Assembly: GCA_947683625.1 (NCBI GenBank)
Contig: CANTUR010000278.1
Coordinates: 992,001-1,056,000, forward strand
DNA from: Mallotus nudiflorus
Lineage: Eukaryota > Streptophyta > Magnoliopsida > Malpighiales > Euphorbiaceae
DNA length: 64,000 nt
Direction of reading: 5' to 3'
In this document: one piece after another, positions 21,835-34,370 of the stretch
How positions within the stretch are numbered: position 1 is the first letter of the stretch
How the letters are laid out: every line of letters begins with the position of its first letter
The notes under the pieces: model-generated
Database searches by the model: none
What the model saw: only the letters and a program-made list of their open reading frames with translations
What the model was told of the DNA's origin: nothing
Position numbers and translations under genes: made by a program

Positions 21835-22330
21835 AAAATGATAAATTTGATATTTTTACCATAAAACATGAACTTTATGATAATTAAAAAAAGGCTAACT
21901 TTGCCATCGATAGCAAAAATACAATAAAAATGGGAAAAATGCAAGGGAAAAAATAAAAATTATAGTAAAGATATAAAAATAAATAAAGATGGTAGTGATG
22001 AATAAGTAAAAGTGGTGAGGCATTTTCACTATATAAACATAATTTATGATAAAAATGCAAGCTTTGCCCAAAAATAGCATAAATAGAGTAAAAATAAGGA
22101 GAAATACAAAAAAATATCAATAAAGTGCAGAAAAATAATAAATGAAATAAAAAGTACACAAATGAAAATATAAAATTTATGATGATCCAAAAAATATAAT
22201 AAAAATGTTAACTTTACACTAAAATACCAATCTTTAATATAAAAGGAAAATAATGCAAAAAATGATGGAAAATGCAAAAATGAATGCAAACACTCCCATA
22301 TTACACTTGAACTGCCCATATCTTCAACAT
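21835..22330. repeat. A-rich imperfect tandem repeat
   Basis: Loose repeats of tttatgat followed by aaaaatgcaagctttgcc-like text start near 21874, 22044 and 22178, with irregular spacing (about 170 and 134 bp). Similar motifs occur left of the SIRE-like element near 12250, so the element split this repeat. Minus-strand open frames here are T-rich chance translations. Confidence 0.45.
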
Positions 22331-22362
22331 ATCATATATCCAAAACTGCTTTATTTTATTTT

Positions 22363-25168
22363 GTGCCTACTATGTGTATGAGTATTATTTTTATTTCTTT
22401 TTTAGATAAGAAAGGTTTTAAAGTTATTATTAGGAATAATAAACGCAATATTCATCATAATAACATTTTCTATGGATTTTCTCCATGCACTAATGGTCTT
22501 TATGTTTTAAATTTTGAAGACACTAATGAAAAGTCAATTTATAACATTGATACAAAGAAGTTTAAATCTAATTATTTCAACACTACATATCTCTGGCATT
22601 ATCGTTTGGGCCACATAAATGAGAAATGCATTTCAAAGCTTTACCAATATGGGCTTTTAAATTCATTTGATTATGAATCATTTGAAACATATGACTTTTA
22701 TTTACTAGGAAAAATGACTAAAACACCTTCTACTGGACAAAGTGAGAGGGCTAATGACTTATTGGGCCTTATACATTCAGATGTATATAGACCATTAAGC
22801 TTAACTGCTAGAGGAGGTTTTTAGTACTTCATCACTTTCACAGTTGATTTCAATAGATATAGCTATGTCTATCTAATGAAACATAAATCTGAATCTTTTG
22901 AAAATTTCAAAGTTCTCAAGAATAAAGTACAAAATCAACTTGGTAAAAATATTAAAACACTAATATCTAATTGAGGTGGTGAATATTTAAGCCAAGAATT
23001 TATAGATCATTTTAGAATGGGATCATTTCATAATTAACTCCTCTAGATATACCCTAATGGAATGGTGTGTTTGAATGGAGAAACTAAACTTTATTGGATA
23101 TCGATCAATTAATGATGAGTTAGTTTGATCTTCCAATCTCTTTTTAGGGATATGCTTTAGAAAATACTACATTTTATTTTAAATAGAGTTCCATCAAAGG
23201 TAGTTGAAAAGACACCATATGAGATATGGACTGGAAAAAAATCCTAGTTTCTCTTTTCTTAAGATTTAGGGACGTGAAGCTTATGTCAGGCATCAAATCT
23301 TAGATAAACTAGCACCTAAATCAGACAAATCCCTTTTTATGGGATATCCTAAAGAAACTAAAGGATATTACTTCTACAATGCTTCTGAGAATAAAGTGTT
23401 TCTTACTCGGAATATTGTATTTTTGGAAAGAGAATTATTTCCAAAGGAACCAGTGGGAGCATAGTGAAACTTAAAGAAATTCAAGATACACAAAATAGCA
23501 TTGTACAAAGTATGGAACAACAGTTGGATCAATAAGTAACTATTGAACCTGCACAACTACTAGAAGGCCCAAGAAGGTCTGGTAGGAGACGTCAAATTCC
23601 TATGAGATATGAATTTCTCATAATTAATGATAATGATGTGTTGATTGTGGATCAAAGTGACCTCACATCCTATCAAGAGGTCATAAATAGCCCTAACTTT
23701 AAGAAATGGCTAGAAGCCATGAAATGAGAAATGCAATCCATGTATAATAATCAAGTATGGGCCTTGATTAACTCAACTGATGGCTTAAAAACTATTGGAT
23801 GCAAATGAGTCTTTAAAAAGAAAACTGACATGGATGGAAATGTGTATACATTTAAGGCAAAACTAGTTGTAAAGGGTTTTAAATAAACACATAGTATAGA
23901 CTACAATGAAACCTTTTCACCAGTTGTTATATTGAAATCTATTCTAATTATCCTTGTGGTAGCTACATAATATGTTTATGAGATGTGGCAAATGGATGTC
24001 AAAATAGTATTTCTCAATCGAAAATTATAAATGGATGTGTACATGACACAACTAAAAAGTTTTGTTAATCCTAATAATTCTCAAAAGGTATGTAATCTTT
24101 AAATGTCTATTTATGGATTGAAGCAAACATCTCAGAGTTGAAATCTTCATTTTGATGAAGTAGTCAAAGAGTTTGGCTTCATTATGAATGAAGATGAACC
24201 TTATGTCTATAAGTAGGATCATGGGAGCACAATTATGTTTTTATTATTATATGTTGATGACATACTACTCATTAAAAATGATATCCCTATGTTACAAAAA
24301 GCTAAATCATGGATAGGGAATTAATTCTCAATGAAAAACTTGGGTGAAGCTGCTTATATATTAGGCATCATAATCTATAGAGATAGATATAAAAGGCTTA
24401 TTGGCCTAAGTCAAAGAACTTATATTAACAATGTATTGAACAGGTCTAGTATATAAGACTCTAAGAGAGGATTCTTTCCAATGTCACGTTGCATTAGTCT
24501 CAATAAGACTCAGTGTCCTATGACATAGGATGAGCAAGGTTGCATGAGTAAGATTCCATATGCTCATGTTATTTGTTCTATCATATATGCAATGTTGTGT
24601 ACTTGATCTGTTGTCTTTTATGCCTTAAGCACAACGAGCAGATACTAGTCAGATCCAGGTGAAAATCACTAAATAGCAATTAAAAATATCCTTATATACT
24701 TTAGAAGAACTAAGGATGCATTTTTACTGTATGGTGGTAAAAAAGATGAGCTAGTTGTAAATGGTTACATGGATGCCAGCTTCTAAACTGATAAAGATGA
24801 TTTTTTATAGCAGTCAGGTTATGTGTTTTGTTTGAATTAAGGGAAGTTCCAAGTAAGATACCATTGTTGATTCTACAATAGAAGCTGAGTATATAGCTAC
24901 CTCAGAAACAACTAAGGAGGCTGTTTGGATCAAGAAGTTCATAATTAGACTAGGTGTTATTCCTAGTATATCAAATCTAGTGAACTTATACTGTGATAAT
25001 ATTGGAGCTATAACTCAAGCTAAGGAACCCATATCATATCAAAGATCCAAACATATACTTAGGCATTATTATCTCATTCTACAAATCATTGAGAGAGGAG
25101 ACATGAAGATATATAAAGTACCTACAAATGATAATGTTATTGATCCACTAACTAAGCCTCTTCCATAA
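22363..25168 (+). pseudogene. Decayed Ty1/copia pol, second family
   Basis: Domains in order: gag-pre-integrase (LWHYRLGHINEKCISKLY, about 22590), integrase (LLGLIHSDVY about 22760, later NRVPSK-like, YEIWTGKK-like and LAPKSDKSLFMGYPKETKG to 23370), RT (IDYNETFSPV about 23895, MWQMDVK about 23980, LLLYVDDILLI about 24245) and RNase H end (NLYCDNIGAITQAKEP, QRSKHILRHYY, then DPLTKPLP up to 25168). Many stops and shifts, for example a TAG soon after GGF at 22824. The last 62 codons (24980-25168) are the longest clean piece. The protease and gag are absent; the left end abuts A-rich repeat. Same family as the minus-strand remnant at 1-990. Confidence 0.85.
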
Positions 25169-25224
25169 CCTCAACATAAGAGTCATATTATGTCTATATG
25201 TATTAGTTTTAATATAGAAGGGCG

Positions 25225-27202
25225 TGTTGACGGCGGGTTCAGCGCGCATCTAAGATTTTAGCAACCGCAACACTGTTTGAGCTCAAGGCTCTAGAGAACA
25301 CATTAACCACTATCACAAAAACATGGCGTGGAGATGAGGAGTCGCCACCCAGGGTAATAACTGGGACAAATCGAAAAGGTGGTACTCGATTCCCTAAAAG
25401 AAAGCTAGCACCACAACCAGGAGATTCTAGATACGGAATACCAACTTCTTTGAGTTTTGTGTTCATTTAGAATTACTTTATGAATTATTAACTTATTCTC
25501 TATTTACATGCAATTTCATATAAACCCAAAACAATCAACTCCAAGGCAAACTAGTCATGAAATATACAAGTAAATAATGCATTCAATAAAGCACATAATT
25601 CCTATGTTAGTCTAATCTACATGGATTTTAAATAAATGAGTTAAATCTATAGGTTTTAAATTATAAGTGAACCTAAATACCTAATTCCTTTTGATTTTAA
25701 TTAAATAAACTTAAGTCTAGTAATTTTAATTCTAAAAATGGGTCTAATCCCATAAATTATGGAATATTTAAATTAGTGGGCCTATGTCTATTTGAGTAAA
25801 TGGGCCTAGGGATATTTTTAACCTAAAATCTAATTAATTAATGACCTAAAAATATATTTTAATTAATTAAAATTAATTAATTATTAAGTGAGATGGGCTA
25901 AATGAATTATCTAAACTTAAATAAATAAATCAAAGCCTAAAATGGGCTTAAGGCCCCAAAAACACATAAAAATAATAAATAAGCCCAAAAATAAATAAAA
26001 ACATAAAAAATAATTAAATAAGATCAAATAAATAATTAAATTAATCTTTACTAAAACCGTAATTTTATTATCAAGCAACCTAAATTAATCTACTTCCTCC
26101 ATTGATTTTAAATAATTATCTAATTGAAAAACTAATTTTACTAACCAATTTAATCAAAATAAACATGCAACCACACATAATTTCACTACTCACACTATTG
26201 GGGCTATTACAATACATAATAAAAAAATAATAAATACACCCAATAAAAATGAATAAAATAAAGCAATAAATAAATAAAAATAAACTCTAGAAACTATGTC
26301 TCTACAAGGTTTTATCCATGGTTTTCCATGGACTTCTCATGAATTCATCCTTCCAAATATGATCGCCATGTGTTTTCCTCCATAATCACCATAAAAAAAA
26401 TAAAAATAAAATTATGATTAATGAATAAATTATAATAATAACTCAAAAGTATAAAAATAATTAATAATAAATAAATAAGAAGAAGATGATGATGATGATT
26501 ATGAATGACTTAGGGTACTCCTCAAATTTGTAAAATCCCATTTTCTTGACAGGTCTTTAAATCTTCTTCTTTAAAATTCTCCAAGGATCTTGAATTAATT
26601 GATGAATCAAAAGGAATTTTTGTAGAGAAATAACTCTCCCAAAATTAAGAAAGTTCGCACAAAACCAAAAACCTTAAAAATCTATTCCTGCCTTCCTCTC
26701 CCTTTTTTTCTCCCATTTCTATTACTCTTCATCCTGTTTATATAGTGGAAAAAGAACTAGAAAACCTAGCTCAATCCTAATGTGATTCTAATTCTTAAAA
26801 ATATAAGATTAATATTTAAAATTATATTTAGGAATTTTAGATCAATTAGGATTGAGTTAAAAGCCAATTAGGAGTTTTAAAACAATTAGGATTGAATTTA
26901 AAAATGAATCAATTCTGATCGGGATTGTGCAATTTCGATCGGACTTGCACAATCCCGATAAGTATTTTTTTTTCGATAAACATTTAATTACAAAAAGACC
27001 TTTGGAAGAATTAAAGTTTTGCAATTAGGTCCTAAAAAACATTACAATTTAGTCCTTAAAAACATTAAATCCTTCCTTTAAAAGATTCATTTAAACCCTT
27101 AGAATTTTAAAGATTAAGTATCAAAGACCTATTCATGATATTTTCATCATTGGAGTCCTTTGGCACATCCATAACACATCATCCCGAAATTGGGTGTCTA
27201 CA
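25225..27202 (-). repeat. Inverted solo Tat-like LTR
   Basis: Read on the minus strand, it starts TGTAGACACCCAATTTCGGG at 27202 and ends ...ccgtcaaca at 25225, 1978 bp. Its end region matches the other Tat LTR ends (ggttgctaaaatctta; gagtcgccacc on the plus strand). It has a TATA box on the minus strand (ctatataaac, plus 26739-26745) and a palindrome at about 26917-26962. No internal Tat sequence is attached, so it is a solo LTR left by recombination. Flanks are gggcg and gggga, at best a decayed target-site duplication. It interrupts the second copia family between pol and its PPT. Confidence 0.8.
26917..26962. repeat. Long palindrome in the inverted solo LTR
   Basis: Arms atcgggattgtgcaa and ttgcacaatcccgat are perfectly complementary over 15 bp, around a short centre with cgatcgg. 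It corresponds to the 20-bp palindromic array of the other Tat LTRs (gatcgg plus catt/attg spacing), but with a different arm sequence. Confidence 0.75.
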
Positions 27203-27225
27203 GGGGACTAGTGCAAGTAGGAGAT

Positions 27226-28628
27226 TGTTAGTGATATACACTAGGTCAATCATGTAAGACCATGTTTCAACTTTATCATTTTATTAATAAAGAGGCATTT
27301 TCATTATCATTTTCTATTATGATAATTATTTGAATAGTCAATTCTTCCTAAGGTCATCAAGTATGTGACTTGATAGTAAAACCCTTAGATTAAATATGAG
27401 TTCTACTTTAATTATCCATAGTCAGTATAATGTGTGCAAGCTAGTATGATGTTGATTAATGATTCTATTTTACTAATCATAAATATGAGATATTAAGTCA
27501 ACTTACAGGTACTTATTTGAGAAATCATGTACCAGATTGATGCATCATGAGAATACTACATAGATAATTGTCATAAGTAATTCTTATAACAGTAATACTG
27601 ATTTAGTCCTCTAACCATGAAATCACTATAGACTTCTACATAACTATTTTATATTTTGACACAATCTAACATTATCTTTAATTAGGTGATAAAATAGATT
27701 ATAGTTGGATATGAAATGAGTTGTGTAAGGAGTATGAGTGATTGAGGAGGAATTTGTCCCTTATTTAATTTGAATAAGATATCTATGGGCCCTTTAATAA
27801 GATAGATTAAGGAAAATGCATGGCCATGATAAAGGGAATTGATAAAGAGTTATCATTCTTAGTTTACTTGGATTTAAGAATTAATATAATTGAATGACAA
27901 AAACTATGCCTTATATCAATCAAGATATCATGTGATAAAAGGACAATAATATTCACTATAAATTAGGTTATATCGAATTATCGACATTCACATCACTTGG
28001 GTAGTCATAATGTCTTACTATAGGCCACTTATGACTTGTAGGCTTAAATAAGGATTTCAGGCCCACTACCAATGTGATGTGAACCTATAGGGTCTCACAT
28101 TTTGAACATGCCCAAAATGAATATAGGTTCTCCAAAAATGAATATATAACGTAATGGTTATCTTAAATAAATAGGAAATTACAAATAAATAAGTGGAATA
28201 TACCCAAAAAAATTTAGTAAATGAGAAATTATCAAAGATTAATTTTGGTAAATGAAATCCTAAATGTGAAGTCCATAAATATGACATATTCTTTAGGGTT
28301 TCACACACCTTTTATTTCTACCACCTAAATTTGTTTTCTCTCCCTTTAAGAAAACAAAAACACTAAGTTTTTTAGTTTAAGAAAAAGACGCTAGCACACA
28401 TATATGTTTTGATTCAAGGGATGTTCCCATAGGTACTTGTAGAGGATTTATCTTTTTGGAGATATCTTAATCCAACCCAGATAATCTAAAGCTAGAGGTA
28501 GGATGTCATTTATAGTAAGGTTTCTAGAAACCCTATATCAATTAGTTAATTGAATTACATAGATCCTAGTTCAGGTTTAAGATTAAATTTTTAAATTTTT
28601 TATGGGTTTTGAGTCATATAACCCAACG
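27226..28628 (+). repeat. 3' LTR of the second copia family
   Basis: The text before it, ggggactagtgcaagtagga followed by ga, is a copia-type polypurine tract, so the LTR starts at TGTTAGTGATATACAC. It continues to about 28628, where tcatataacccaacg could be a decayed ...CA end; the right border is uncertain. No partner 5' LTR is in the window. There is no coding content. Confidence 0.6.
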
Positions 28629-28930
28629 AAAATTACTAATCAAAGTTAAGAGACTTTGAAAGTTTTATCAAAGTAAGATGGTGGCTATAAGGGTTGACTG
28701 ATCTATCCCTATCACATGCTCCTTTCTTAGTGCAGGTTTTTCTTTGAGAACATAGAAAAGATGATGTGAGTGACCTCATTGTGTTTTATTTTTATCTTAT
28801 GCTTTATTTCTAAAGGACATTGCAGCTTTACAAAATAGGGACAAATGATTGGTCTCTAGAGGAATGAGATGCTTTTTGATTTTATGAAATCACCACTAAA
28901 TTTTTAAAAAATTGGGAAAAGAAAGGAGCA
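28629..28930. other. Left flank of the Tat array
   Basis: AT-rich DNA with atgaaatcaccactaaattt and attgggaaaagaaagg. It looks continuous in style with the right flank from 48340, and both resemble 11480-11560, so the array probably inserted into one older repeat. Confidence 0.4.
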
Positions 28931-29106
28931 TGTAAGCACCCAATTTTAGGATGCATTTGTGCATGAATGCGATGAAAGCATGTATGATGAAAATTTAGTC
29001 GAAAACTGATCTCTAGTGTTAAGTTTCACAATTTCAAGGACTAAATTGCAACATTTTTTGGGTTTAATTTAAAAAATTAAATTTTGCAGGGACGTATTTG
29101 AAAATG

Positions 29107-29201
29107 TGTACAATGTCGATCAACATTATAATGTTGGTCGACATTACATAATGTCTATCAGCATTACACAATGCCAATTGACATTCTGTAATGCCAAGGC
29201 G
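29107..29201. repeat. 20-bp palindromic array in LTR1 U3
   Basis: About four and a half units of the pattern cattNNNNaatgycratNNN, for example cattacacaatgccaattga and cattctgtaatgccaaggcg. Each unit joint is self-complementary. It lies about 190 bp upstream of the TATA box. Confidence 0.8.
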
Positions 29202-29387
29202 CTAAAATTTTAGAAAAAATTTATTGTCTCGATTTTTTTAACTATGATTGGTTCAAATTTTTATTTTTAATAAATAAATTATTTTTTATATTGATCTGTC
29301 CAGTACGTGTCTCTTACGCGCATAATTTTTTGAAATTAAAATTTTTATCTTGTTTGTTTTGAGAGGGAGAATAGGATTAGAACAAGA

Positions 29388-29394
29388 TATAAAA
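29388..29394 (+). promoter_or_regulatory. TATA box of LTR1
   Basis: tataaaa in agaacaagatataaaaaaaa. Matching sites occur in LTR2 (32770-32776, gatataaaaagaaaag) and LTR3 (46727-46733, gagatataaaaaaaag), which supports a shared U3 promoter. Confidence 0.6.
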
Positions 29395-31014
29395 AAAAGT
29401 TTAGGAAGGAAAAAAGGGAGACTGCGTAAAGAGAGACAAAGGAGAAAACCCTAGTAGCTATTGAAAAAAGAGTTGATTGAAAAAAAAACACACACATAGA
29501 AAAAAAAAAGAAAGCTAAAAAAAACCTTTTACAAAAAATACTTTCTTTTTAAGGTCCAAAAATCAAGAAAAACACAGAGTCAATTTTCTCAAGATGGTGA
29601 AATCTCATTCTAAAAGGCATTCAAACAACACCTGCATAACATCCTTCTTCCACTACTTTCTTTGTTATTATTAATTCTTTTTTATATCATTTTATTATTT
29701 TTTATTTTTTCAATGTTTTTGGTTTAATTTTCATTATTTTGTTTTCTTTATTCATTTATTCTAATATTTTTTATTCTATGTATTTCATGTTTCTATGATG
29801 ATGAACACATGATTTGACCAAGGAAAACCCATGGAGAATCCATAAATGAAAACTAAGAATCAGGATCCCAATTTAATTCTTATGTATTTTTTATTTTGTT
29901 CTATCTAATTTATTTTTTAGTTCTGAATTTGTTTAATTTATTTTCTTAAGGGTTATAATTATAATTATAATTTTTTGTTATTTTTGGGTAGATTTTGTAA
30001 TAGCCCCGATAGTGGCAAACTCTTTAGTTTTCTTCACTACTAAAGTTAATTAGTAAATTAGGTTCATTTGATAAAACCCTAATAAAATCAATGGTGGCTT
30101 TAGATTAATTTAGGTTTCATGTAATTAAAATTAGGTTAGAAATCATTGAATGTATGTTTTTAATTCATTCTTTACTTTAATTTGTTGTTTGGGCTTGTTT
30201 GCATGTTTTTATTCTCTTTGAACCCCAGGCCCATGTTAGGTTCCAACCCATTTAATAAGTAGGCTTTTAGTTGGATTTCTAGGTTTAATTAATTTTAAAA
30301 TTAATTTAGGCTCAATTAGATTAATTTAGAATTAGGTCCATTTTTAGTTTAATTAAAATTAATTTAGACTTAGCTCGGCCCATTCAAGCATTTTCTTTTT
30401 AAAATAAATAGATTTAGAATCACATCACCTAATTTAAAATTAAGTAGAATTAAGCCCACTAATTTATTTCTATTTGTCTTAAAATTAATAAGCCTACTTA
30501 GTTAATTAAAACAATTAGATTTTAACTCATAATTCAATTAAAATGTAGGTCCGCCTTTAGTCCATTTCACTTGTAAATAAAAAATGTAGAATTAGCTAAC
30601 TTTAGTTAATAAAATTATTCTAGTTTAGACATACGGACGTTGCCTTTTGTATGCATTTTTACATGTACTTTTATGACTTGTTGCCTTTGGGTTAAATAGA
30701 TGTTTAATTAGGTTCAAATAAAATTTCATGTAAATAGAGAATAAGATAATAATTTATAAAGTACTTCTAAATGAATACAAGACTGAAAGAAGTTAACATT
30801 CCATTTTCAGAATCTCCTAGTTGCAGTGCTAACATTCTTTTAGAGAATTGAGTACCAATAAAATGATTCATCCCAGTTATTACCCTAGGTGGTTACTCCA
30901 CATCTCTATGTTATGTCTTTGTAACAACGTTTAGTGTGTTCTTTAGAGCCCTGAGCTCAAATAGTGTCGCGGTTGCTAAAATCTTGGACATGCGCTAAAC
31001 CCTGTTGTCTATGG

Positions 31015-31032
31015 TGGTGACTCCATTGGGGA
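31015..31032 (+). other. Primer binding site of G1
   Basis: tggtgactccattgggga, one base after LTR1. Tat/Ogre-type site, probably tRNA-Arg. Confidence 0.65.
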
Positions 31033-31957
31033 TAAGAGATATTAATTCTACTTGTGTTCTTTAGAATTATTTTATTAATTATTATTTTATTCTTACAATC
31101 ATTCTACATGTCCCTATTAACCGATGGCATTGGTTTATGATTCCATGATTCCACTAGCTTCATGGAGTTGTAAATTGGCTAACCATCACTTTTAGCCTTA
31201 CCTCGATTCAAGAGAGATTACCGAGCTCATCTTACAAAAGTCTGTAACCCAAGTCCTAAAGGGATGTAATTTTCTCTTAAGTTTGCAAAAGATGTTGGGC
31301 TCCTTTAACCTTGGCCTGTAACTCAAGTCTTAAAGGAGAGCATCTTGCTAAGGGAACCTTGACTTTTCATTAGACTCTAACCATATATAATGGCTTAGTT
31401 ACTTCCCCTAGGATTTACTCAAATTGTTTATGTATGTAGCCATGAGGTATTTTTATCTATAAAAGCCCAAGCCCATACTTTAAAAAGCCCATCTAGGCTA
31501 ATAAAGATTAGGCTAAACCTTTGTACCTAGAAATATTGTTTCCATGCTTTTATTAATTTAAAGGAGATTTGGCATGCATGAAGGTTCTTGATATCCCCTG
31601 CTAATATTAGGACCAAGAAAAAAAATTTAAGAAAAGAGACTCACCATTGAACACTTGTGTAGGAGGAATAAGGTTGGAAGGATATATGTTGTACACTTGA
31701 TTGATACTTGTTATTTGCTACTTATTTCATAGCATGTGCATGATGCATACATGCATTTCAACCATCATAATAACACTTTCTTTTATAGCCATCATATATT
31801 CACTTAGGTCTTTTCATATTTGGGGATGAATGGTGGACTAAGAAGGACAAATTTAAGTCTTAAAGCCATAACAAAAGAGATCCTGCAGAGACTGGAGAAG
31901 AGTCCTATCAATATGCTTTACTTAGAACTTTAACCAACTACACCTAAACCTATAGAG
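31033..31957 (+). other. Untranslated leader of G1
   Basis: A 0.9-kb noncoding leader collinear with those of G0, G2 and G3 (ccttggcctgtaactcaagt, tatctataaaagcccaagcc, gatttggcatgcatg, gtgtaggaggaataaggttg). No start codon context for another protein is apparent. Confidence 0.65.
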
Positions 31958-32338
31958 ATGGAACAACAACAAGGAGGGAATTGGACATTAGAAGATATCA
32001 AGGGAGCTATGACGGATGACATGAGGGCTATGATGCAAGATGAACTGAGACAAGCATTATCCAGACTGATACAACCTGTTGTTGTTGTCATACCACCACC
32101 TGTAATTGAGCAACCACCTGATGTTGTAGCTATCCTATTTATTGTAGATGCTCCACATGTTGCCAATAATGCTAGGGGGCAACCTATTGTTAGAAATCCA
32201 CCTGTCGTTAATGTGAAGTTGGAGGATATTGAGAACTACATTCTAGAGAAAGCAAATAAAGAGTCACTTAAATTGATGCAAGACCATAAGTCCAAGTAGA
32301 TGCAAGCATTGACCTGAAAGATGTTCAAGATGGAGGAG
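31958..32338 (+). pseudogene. gag: Tat gag N-terminal fragment (G1)
   Basis: The start MEQQQGGNWTLEDIKGAM is the cleanest gag N-terminus of the three Tat copies, followed by DDMRAMMQDELRQALSRL, a Pro/Val-rich linker and VKLEDIENYILEKANKESL. After SK a TAG (32297-32299) stops the frame where G2 has CAG; the reading then continues through a second stop to MEELIRGQG, where it is cut off by a deletion at about 32340. The capsid core is therefore missing. Confidence 0.8.
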
Positions 32339-32340
32339 CT

Positions 32341-32540
32341 TATTAGAGGACAAGGCACTTCCCAATAATGCAGTCACCAAACACTACACAGTAGTTATAG
32401 TATCATTGCTAGACATTCCTCGTGAACTACATTACATTTCTCAAATCATAAATCGCTAAATATCCCATACGAAATATAGCAAGAATCATTTCATATATTT
32501 TGTTAAATGTCTCATAGGGAATATAATGAAATCTATACAT
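32341..32540 (+). repeat. Remnant of the Tat 3' tandem-repeat zone
   Basis: agtcaccaaacactacacag through catagggaatataatgaaat matches 45720-45890 of G2. It sits directly after the truncated gag. A second junction at about 32540 joins it to the palindromic array of LTR2. Everything between gag and this zone, plus the PPT and LTR2 start, has been deleted. Confidence 0.75.
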
Positions 32541-34351
32541 TCTATAATGCCGAGGCGCTAAAATTTAAGGAAAAGAAGTTATTTTCTCAATTTTTTAGTT
32601 ATGATTAGTCCAAATTTAATTTATTTCAGTAAATAAATTAATTTTGATATTAATATGTCCAGTACGCATCTCTTACATGTATAATTTCTTGAAATTAAAA
32701 TTCCTATCATGTTTATTTTAAGAGAGAGGATCAAAGCTACCTTTATAGTTAGCTAGGGTTAGAACATGATATAAAAAGAAAAGTTTGGGAAGGAAAAATG
32801 GGGGATTGCATAAAGAGAGAAAAAGGAGAAAAAAAAAACTTAAAGAAAAAAAAGAAAGTGAAAAAAACCTTTTAAAAAAATATGTTCTTTTGAAGGTCCA
32901 AAAATCAAGAAAAACATAGAGTCAATTTTCTCAAGATGGTAAAATCTCATTCTGAGGGGCATTCACACAGCATTTGCATAGCATCCTTCTTATACTCCTT
33001 TTTTTTATTATTAATTATATTTTATATTATTTTATTATTTATTATTTTTTGTGTTTTTGGTTTAATTTTCATTATTTTGTTTTCTTTATTCATTTATTTT
33101 AATATTTTTTATTCTATGTGTTTCATGTTTCTATGATGATGAACACATGATTGAACCAAGGAAAACCCATGGAGAATCCATAAATGAAAACCAAGAATCA
33201 GGATCCCAATTTAATTCTTATATATATTTTTTTATTTTGTTCTATCTAATTTATTTTTTTAGTTCTGAATTTGTTTAATTTATTTTCTTGAGACTTGTAA
33301 TTTTAATTTTAATTTTTTTAAAATTTTTGGGTAGATTTTGTAATAGCCCTGATAGTGGGAATAGTGAAACTTTTTAGTTTTCTACACTACTAAAATAAAT
33401 TAGTAAATTAGGTTTATTTGATAAACACTTAATAAAATCAATGATGGCTTTAGATTAATTTAGGTTGTATGTAATTAAAATTAGGTTAAAAATCATTGAA
33501 TGTATGTTTTTTATTCATTATTTGCTTTAATTTATTGTTTGGGCTTGTTTATATGTTTTTATTCTCTTTGAGCCCCAGGCCCATGTTAGTTTCTAACCCA
33601 TTTAATAAATAGGTTTTTAATTGGATTTTTAGGTTTAATTAATTTAGGCCCAATTAGATTAATTTAGATTTAGGCCCATTTTTAGTTTAATTGAAATTAA
33701 TTTAGACTTAGCTTGGCCATTAAAGCATTTTCTTTTTAAAATAAATAGATTTAGGATCACATCACCTAATTTAAAATTAAGTAGAATTAAACACAATAAT
33801 TTATTTCTATTTTTCTTAAAATTAATAAGCCCATTTAGTTAATTAAAATAATTATATTTAGGTTCATTAATTCAAATGAAATGTAGGACCATCTTTAGTC
33901 CATTTCACTTGTAAATAAAAATTGTAGAATTAGCTTACTTTAATTAATAAAATTAATCTAGTTTAGACATAGGGATAATGCCTTTTGTATGCATTTTTAC
34001 ATGTAATTTTATGACTTGTTGCCTTTGGGTTAAATGGATGTTTAATTAGGATTTAAATAAAATTGCATGCAAGTAGAGAATAAGATAATAATTTATAAAG
34101 TACTTCTAAATGAACATAAGAGTGAAAAAAGTTAGTATTCCCTTTCCAGAATCTCCTGGTTGTGGTGCTAGCTTTCTTTTAAAGAATCGAGCACCACCAA
34201 AATGATTTGTCCTAGTTATTACCTTAGGTGGTGACTCCTCATCTCTATGCCATGTCTTTGCGATAATGGTTAGTGTGTTCTCTAAAGCCCTGAGCTCAAA
34301 TAGTGTCATGGTGCTAAAATCTTGGACGCATGCTAAACCCTACCATTTACA
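32541..34351 (+). repeat. LTR2 of the Tat array, 5'-truncated
   Basis: It begins inside the palindromic array (cattctataatgccgaggcg) and lacks about the first 270 bp including the TG start. It then runs in parallel with LTR1 and LTR3 to taccatttaca. TATA at 32770. It is the 3' LTR of G1 and at the same time the 5' LTR of G2. Confidence 0.85.
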
Positions 34352-34352
34352 A

Positions 34353-34370
34353 TGGCTACTCCATTAGGGA
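34353..34370 (+). other. Primer binding site of G2, mutated
   Basis: tggctactccattaggga. Compared with tggtgactccattgggga it has several substitutions, as expected for an old copy. Confidence 0.6.

Larger units (their letters stand above)
28931..31013 (+). repeat. LTR1 of the Tat array
   Basis: 2083 bp from TGTAAGCACCCAATTTTAGG to cctgttgtctatg, followed by one base and the PBS. U3 carries a palindromic array (29107-29201) and TATA at 29388; the rest includes aaaccctagtagc, a T-rich stretch, taatagccccgatagtgg (about 30000), many GGCCCA-type motifs (30200-30560) and the conserved end. Confidence 0.85.

Noticed and set aside
21884..22319. Several overlapping minus-strand hydrophobic open frames (Phe/Tyr/Leu-rich)
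   Set aside because: Translation of A-rich repeat DNA on the other strand; no start context or domain. Not membrane proteins.
25239..25466. 75-codon minus-strand frame in the inverted solo LTR
   Set aside because: It is the conserved LTR end region; the equivalent frame appears in other LTR copies (34106-34309) and has no domain.
29107..29201. CRISPR-like array (short regular palindromic repeats)
   Set aside because: Repeats are contiguous 20-mers with only 4 variable bases, in a plant LTR with no cas genes; not a CRISPR.
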